A DNA stretch of 64,000 nt from Marinibacterium sp050389775 (lineage in GTDB: Bacteria > Pseudomonadota > Alphaproteobacteria > Rhodobacterales > Rhodobacteraceae): assembly GCF_050389775.1 (NCBI RefSeq), contig NZ_CP177144.1:434001-498000 (forward strand). Reading direction: 5' to 3'. The translations under genes were made by a program, and so were the position numbers. Under the pieces are notes generated by a model. It saw nothing but the letters and a program-made list of their open reading frames with translations, was not told the DNA's origin and ran no database searches. Shown here in pieces: positions 61,083-64,000 of this stretch; position 1 is the first letter of the stretch, and the number at the start of each line of letters is the position of its first letter.

Positions 61083-61453
61083 GCTCGTCTGCCCACGACG
61101 CGCACGGGACCCATGATGCCCGGGGCGCCTATATCAACTACCTGGTCGGCTTTGCCCTGTCGGTCTTCCTGACCCTGGTGCCCTTCGGCCTGGTCATGAG
61201 CGGGGTCGATATCGGCCTGGGCTGGGCGCTGGCGGTGATCTTCATCTTCGGCGCGGTGCAGATCATCGTGCATGTGCATTACTTCCTGCACGTGACCGGC
61301 AAGGCCGAGAACGGCTGGCAGGCCATGTCGCTGATCTTCACGGTGATCCTGCTGGTCATCGTGCTGACCGGCTCGATCTGGGTGATGTTCCACCTCGACG
61401 AGAACATGATGCCGGCCCACGAACAGATCGAACGGGTCCGCAACCTGCCATGA
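61079..61453 (+). CDS. cyoD: Ubiquinol oxidase subunit IV
   Basis: 124 residues, three membrane helices. Family signature GFALSVFLTLVPFGLVM and AVQIIVHVHYFLHV. The short head again has several histidines (SAHDAHGTHDARG). Start and stop overlap neighbours as ATGA. Confidence 0.95.
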   Translation: MSSSAHDAHGTHDARGAYINYLVGFALSVFLTLVPFGLVMSGVDIGLGWALAVIFIFGAVQIIVHVHYFLHVTGKAENGWQAMSLIFTVILLVIVLTGSIWVMFHLDENMMPAHEQIERVRNLP

Positions 61454-62193
61454 CCCGCATGACCGGCGCCGAGGACCCCAGGGGCCCCCGGCGCCCACTC
61501 TGGCTGGACCTGACCATCCTGGCCCTGTCGGCCGTGATCTTCGTCACGCTGATCGGGCTGGGAAACTGGCAGGTCCGCCGCCTTCACTGGAAACGCGACC
61601 TGATCGAAGCCGTCGACACGCGGGCCTTTGCCGCCCCGGTCGCCGCCCCCGCCGATCCCGTCGCGGCCGACACCCACAGCTACCTGCGCGTCGAGACCCA
61701 GGGCGTCTACCGCCACGACCTGTCGCAACGGGTCAAGGCCGTGACCGACCTGGGCCCGGGCTATTGGGTGATGACACCGCTGATCGCCCAGGGCGATGGC
61801 GCGCCCCGGACCACCTGGATCAACCGGGGCTTCGTGCCCAACGGGCTGGACCCGGCCGAGTGGACCCGGCCCGACGGCCCGCAGCGCGTCGAAGGCCTGC
61901 TGCGCCTGACCGAGCCCGACGGCACGCTGATGGAACGCAATGACCCCGAGGCCGGGCGCTGGGTGTCGCGCGACGTGCTGGCCCTGTCACGCGAGGCCGG
62001 GCTGGGCGACACGGCGGGCTATTTCATCGATGCCGATCACCAGGGCGCTCCGGCCGACTGGCCGCGCGGCGGGCTGACGGTGATCCATTTCCGCAATTCC
62101 CACCTGTCTTATGCCCTGACCTGGTTTGCCATGGCCCTGCTGTTCCTCGGCGCCATGGTCTATGTCATCCGCGACCGCCTGAAGCGCCGCTGA
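61450..62193 (+). CDS. SURF1 family oxidase assembly factor (Surf1q type by context)
   Basis: 247 residues. Two membrane helices, one near each end (about 18-38 and 218-236), around a periplasmic domain with family features: LGNWQVRRLHWKRDLIEAV, GVYRHDLSQRVKAVTD, GPGYWVMTPLIAQG, TWINRGFVP and the C-terminal HLSYALTWFAMALLFLGAMVYVI. SURF1 proteins insert or hold haem a for the oxidase. In Paracoccus, a SURF1 encoded with the quinol oxidase (Surf1q) serves that enzyme; the ATGA overlap with cyoD suggests the same here. Confidence 0.93.
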   Translation: MTRMTGAEDPRGPRRPLWLDLTILALSAVIFVTLIGLGNWQVRRLHWKRDLIEAVDTRAFAAPVAAPADPVAADTHSYLRVETQGVYRHDLSQRVKAVTDLGPGYWVMTPLIAQGDGAPRTTWINRGFVPNGLDPAEWTRPDGPQRVEGLLRLTEPDGTLMERNDPEAGRWVSRDVLALSREAGLGDTAGYFIDADHQGAPADWPRGGLTVIHFRNSHLSYALTWFAMALLFLGAMVYVIRDRLKRR

Positions 62194-62195
62194 CC

Positions 62196-62228
62196 ATCGC
62201 CCCGGCCCGGATCGGGCCGGGCGATTTA
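62196..62228 (+). terminator. Terminator of the cyo-surf1 operon
   Basis: Near-perfect stem ATCGCCCCGGCCCG / CGGGCCGGGCGAT (one bulged base) with a GAT loop, followed by TTTATG, starting two bases after the surf1 stop. Confidence 0.7.
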
Positions 62229-62393
62229 TGCGGCCTGCGCTCCCGGCCATCGGGGCCGGGCGATCACCGCGCGGCGCACCATTGTACCGGATGTTCATGG
62301 CGATCGTCGCTCCGGGCCACAGGGCCCGCACGATCATCGCGGGCTTTGCCCCATGCCACCGAGGCCAGGGTGTACCCCCAGCCGGGCCATCAA

Positions 62394-64000
62394 TCAGTGA
62401 GGAATATCCGAGGGCAAAGGCTTCAGCACCAGGTCCTCGTGCAGCGGCACCGATTGGCGTTCGATCAGCCGGTGCACCCGCGGCCGGCCCGGCCCGCGAT
62501 GCAGGTCGAGCAGGGCCTGAAAGCCTTCCAGATCCGATTTCGTGCGCCGCGAATTGTGCCGCAGGTAATCGTTCCACGTCGCCACGTGGAATCGCTCCGT
62601 CCACAGGTCGGGGTTCTCCAGATCGCGCAGCAGCGACCAGTTGCGCGCCCCGTCGCGGATGCGCACCCGCCGGCGGCGGTGGATGGCGGCCAGGAAGGCA
62701 TCGACATCGGCCTCGTCGATCACGTAGTCGATGATGATCACGATCGGCCCCGACCGGGCCTGCAGGTCCAGCCGCAGCTCGGGTTCCTTGAAGGTGTTGA
62801 GCGGATCAAGGTCCAGCTGGTCGAATTCGCCCAGCCCGATCCAGCGCCCCACCCCGGCCCCGATCAGCAGCACGGCGCTGGCGCAGAACAGGGCCAGCGT
62901 GACCGATTGCGCCTCGGCGACCAGGCCCCAGTTCCACGCGCCGATGGCCATGCCCCCGAAGGTCGCCATCTGGTAGAACGACAGCGCCCGGCCGACGACC
63001 CAGCGCGGGGTCGACAGCTGGACCGTGACGTTGAACAGCGACAGGGCCATGACCCAGCAGGCCCCCGCAATCATCAGCCCCACGGCGCTGATGGCAATGT
63101 GGCGGCCCAGGCCGAGGATGACCATGCCCAGGGCAAAGCCCAGGAAGGCGGCCGAGACGATCTGTTCGTTGCGATAGCGCGAGCGCACGTGGCTGTTGAT
63201 CATGACCCCGCCGATGGCTCCAAGGCCGAAGAAGCCCAGCAGCAGGCCATAGGTCAGGGCGGTGCCGTTCAGCATGTCGCGGGCGACCAGCGGCAGCAGG
63301 GCCATGGCCGACGAGGCGGCAAAGCCGAACAGGCCCGACCGGGCCATGACCCGCAGCAGGTGCGGCGACATCGAGACATAGCGCAGCCCGGCCCCCAGGG
63401 CCTGGGCCAGCGGCTCCCGCGGGAGGCGGTCGGCCTTGTAATCGGGCCGCCAGAACAGCAGGGCCAGGACGTTGGGAATATAGCTGACGGCGTTGAAGGC
63501 AAAGGCCGCCGCGGACCCGGCCAGGGCAACCAGCGCGCCGCCCAGGGCGGGCCCGACCGAGCGCATCAGGTTGAAGCCCATCGAGTTCAGGCTGACCGCG
63601 GCCGACAGGTTGTCGCGGCGCACGATGTCACCCATGCTGGCCTGCCAGGACGGGTTGAACATGGCCATGCCGCAGCCGATCGAAAAGGTGAAGCCCAACA
63701 GCCCCCATGGCCCGAGCATGTCGAGCGACGAACAGATGGCCAGGCCGATCGACACGGCCAGCATGAAGACCTGGGCGCCCAGCAGGATGCGCCGGCGGTC
63801 GAAACTGTCGGCCAGGGCGCCGGCGATCAGCGAAAAGACCATGATCGGCAGGGTGTTCGAGGCCTGGACCAGGGCAACCATGTCGCTGCTGCCGGACAGC
63901 GAGGTCATCAGCCAGCCGGCGCCGACCATCTGCACCAGGCTGCCGAGGTTGGAGAATTGCGAGGCCAGCCAGAGGTTGCGGAAGGTCGGGTTCCGGAACG
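62394..64000 (-). CDS. MFS transporter, MFS_3/EntS-like, N-terminus outside the window
   Basis: At least 535 residues; the frame is open at base 64000 (reading FRNPTFRNLWLASQFSNLG), so the start lies beyond the window. Membrane part: VQMVGAGWLMTSLSGSSDMVALVQASNTLP, ADSFDRRRILLGAQ, FNPSWQASMGDIV, typical of PF05977. After about residue 400 a soluble C-terminal domain follows (IIIDYVIDEADVDAFL, RIRDGARNWSLLRDLENPDLWTERFHVATWNDYLRHNSR), an ABM-like monooxygenase fold known to be fused in this family. Exports unknown small molecules, siderophore-like in characterised relatives. Confidence 0.9.
   Translation of the reverse strand, partial: FRNPTFRNLWLASQFSNLGSLVQMVGAGWLMTSLSGSSDMVALVQASNTLPIMVFSLIAGALADSFDRRRILLGAQVFMLAVSIGLAICSSLDMLGPWGLLGFTFSIGCGMAMFNPSWQASMGDIVRRDNLSAAVSLNSMGFNLMRSVGPALGGALVALAGSAAAFAFNAVSYIPNVLALLFWRPDYKADRLPREPLAQALGAGLRYVSMSPHLLRVMARSGLFGFAASSAMALLPLVARDMLNGTALTYGLLLGFFGLGAIGGVMINSHVRSRYRNEQIVSAAFLGFALGMVILGLGRHIAISAVGLMIAGACWVMALSLFNVTVQLSTPRWVVGRALSFYQMATFGGMAIGAWNWGLVAEAQSVTLALFCASAVLLIGAGVGRWIGLGEFDQLDLDPLNTFKEPELRLDLQARSGPIVIIIDYVIDEADVDAFLAAIHRRRRVRIRDGARNWSLLRDLENPDLWTERFHVATWNDYLRHNSRRTKSDLEGFQALLDLHRGPGRPRVHRLIERQSVPLHEDLVLKPLPSDIPH

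Noticed and set aside
1..64000. tRNA, rRNA, insertion sequences, phage genes or attachment sites
   Set aside because: None seen by eye: no transposase or integrase products, no tRNA-like cloverleaf, no long flanking direct repeats. A covariance-model search would be needed to exclude small RNAs.

Overview
The window is GC-rich, densely packed alphaproteobacterial DNA, most likely from a member of the Rhodobacterales (Rhodobacteraceae/Paracoccaceae). The basis is the gene content: a DUF6478 protein, Hint_2-type proteins, a gpmI-envC-ctpA run, cyoABCD with a linked SURF1, a GAAC-N7-GAAC SOS box of alphaproteobacterial type, an FnrL-like site and frequent ATGA start/stop overlaps. I found no rRNA, tRNA, insertion sequence, prophage or CRISPR array. 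The species cannot be named from the sequence alone.

Layout. 1-24.7 kb: a partial gene and a large ABC-exporter-like protein with a degenerate ATPase and a cyclic-nucleotide-binding tail; ilvD and a lipoprotein; DUF6478 and a small companion; gpmI-envC-ctpA on the minus strand; a hydroxypyruvate-isomerase-like gene; polA; two convergent Hint-domain proteins flanked by AT-rich and repeat-rich DNA; a 59-residue zinc-finger gene too short for most gene callers; a lone ABC ATPase; a short dnaE2 under an SOS-like box; zapE. 24.7-38.5 kb: an MFS carrier; a three-gene minus-strand operon (HAD phosphatase, ornithine-cyclodeaminase-like reductase, alpha/beta hydrolase); S-formylglutathione hydrolase; an AEC carrier; TetR; NYN protein; a universal stress protein with an FnrL-like site; cytochrome c'; imuB under a perfect SOS box; a methyltransferase; MFS; a GH25 lipoprotein. 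38.6-50.4 kb: a carbohydrate region with two LacI regulators, each with its own palindromic operator. One controls a dehydrogenase/isomerase pair. The other probably controls a complete sugar ABC importer and a cytoplasmic GH127 beta-L-arabinofuranosidase. 50.5-55.8 kb: Lrp/AsnC, an Rrf2 regulator with four cysteines, and a sulfate ABC operon with an extra small membrane protein between cysT and cysW. 55.8-64 kb: an MHS-type MFS carrier, the cyoABCD-surf1 quinol oxidase operon, and an MFS_3 exporter that runs off the end.

How the parts work together. ImuB and DnaE2, normally encoded together as an SOS mutasome, are about 10 kb apart here, but each has a GAAC-N7-GAAC-type box 12-13 bases before its start. 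imuA is not in the window. The arabinoside locus looks like import of an intact oligosaccharide followed by internal cleavage. The quinol oxidase and its SURF1 form one translationally coupled unit.

Least explained: the pseudo-ABC/cNMP protein, the paired Hint proteins, a 74-bp nested inverted-repeat element (28536-28609), an A-rich intergenic motif present three times, and several kinds of short tandem repeat placed just after genes.
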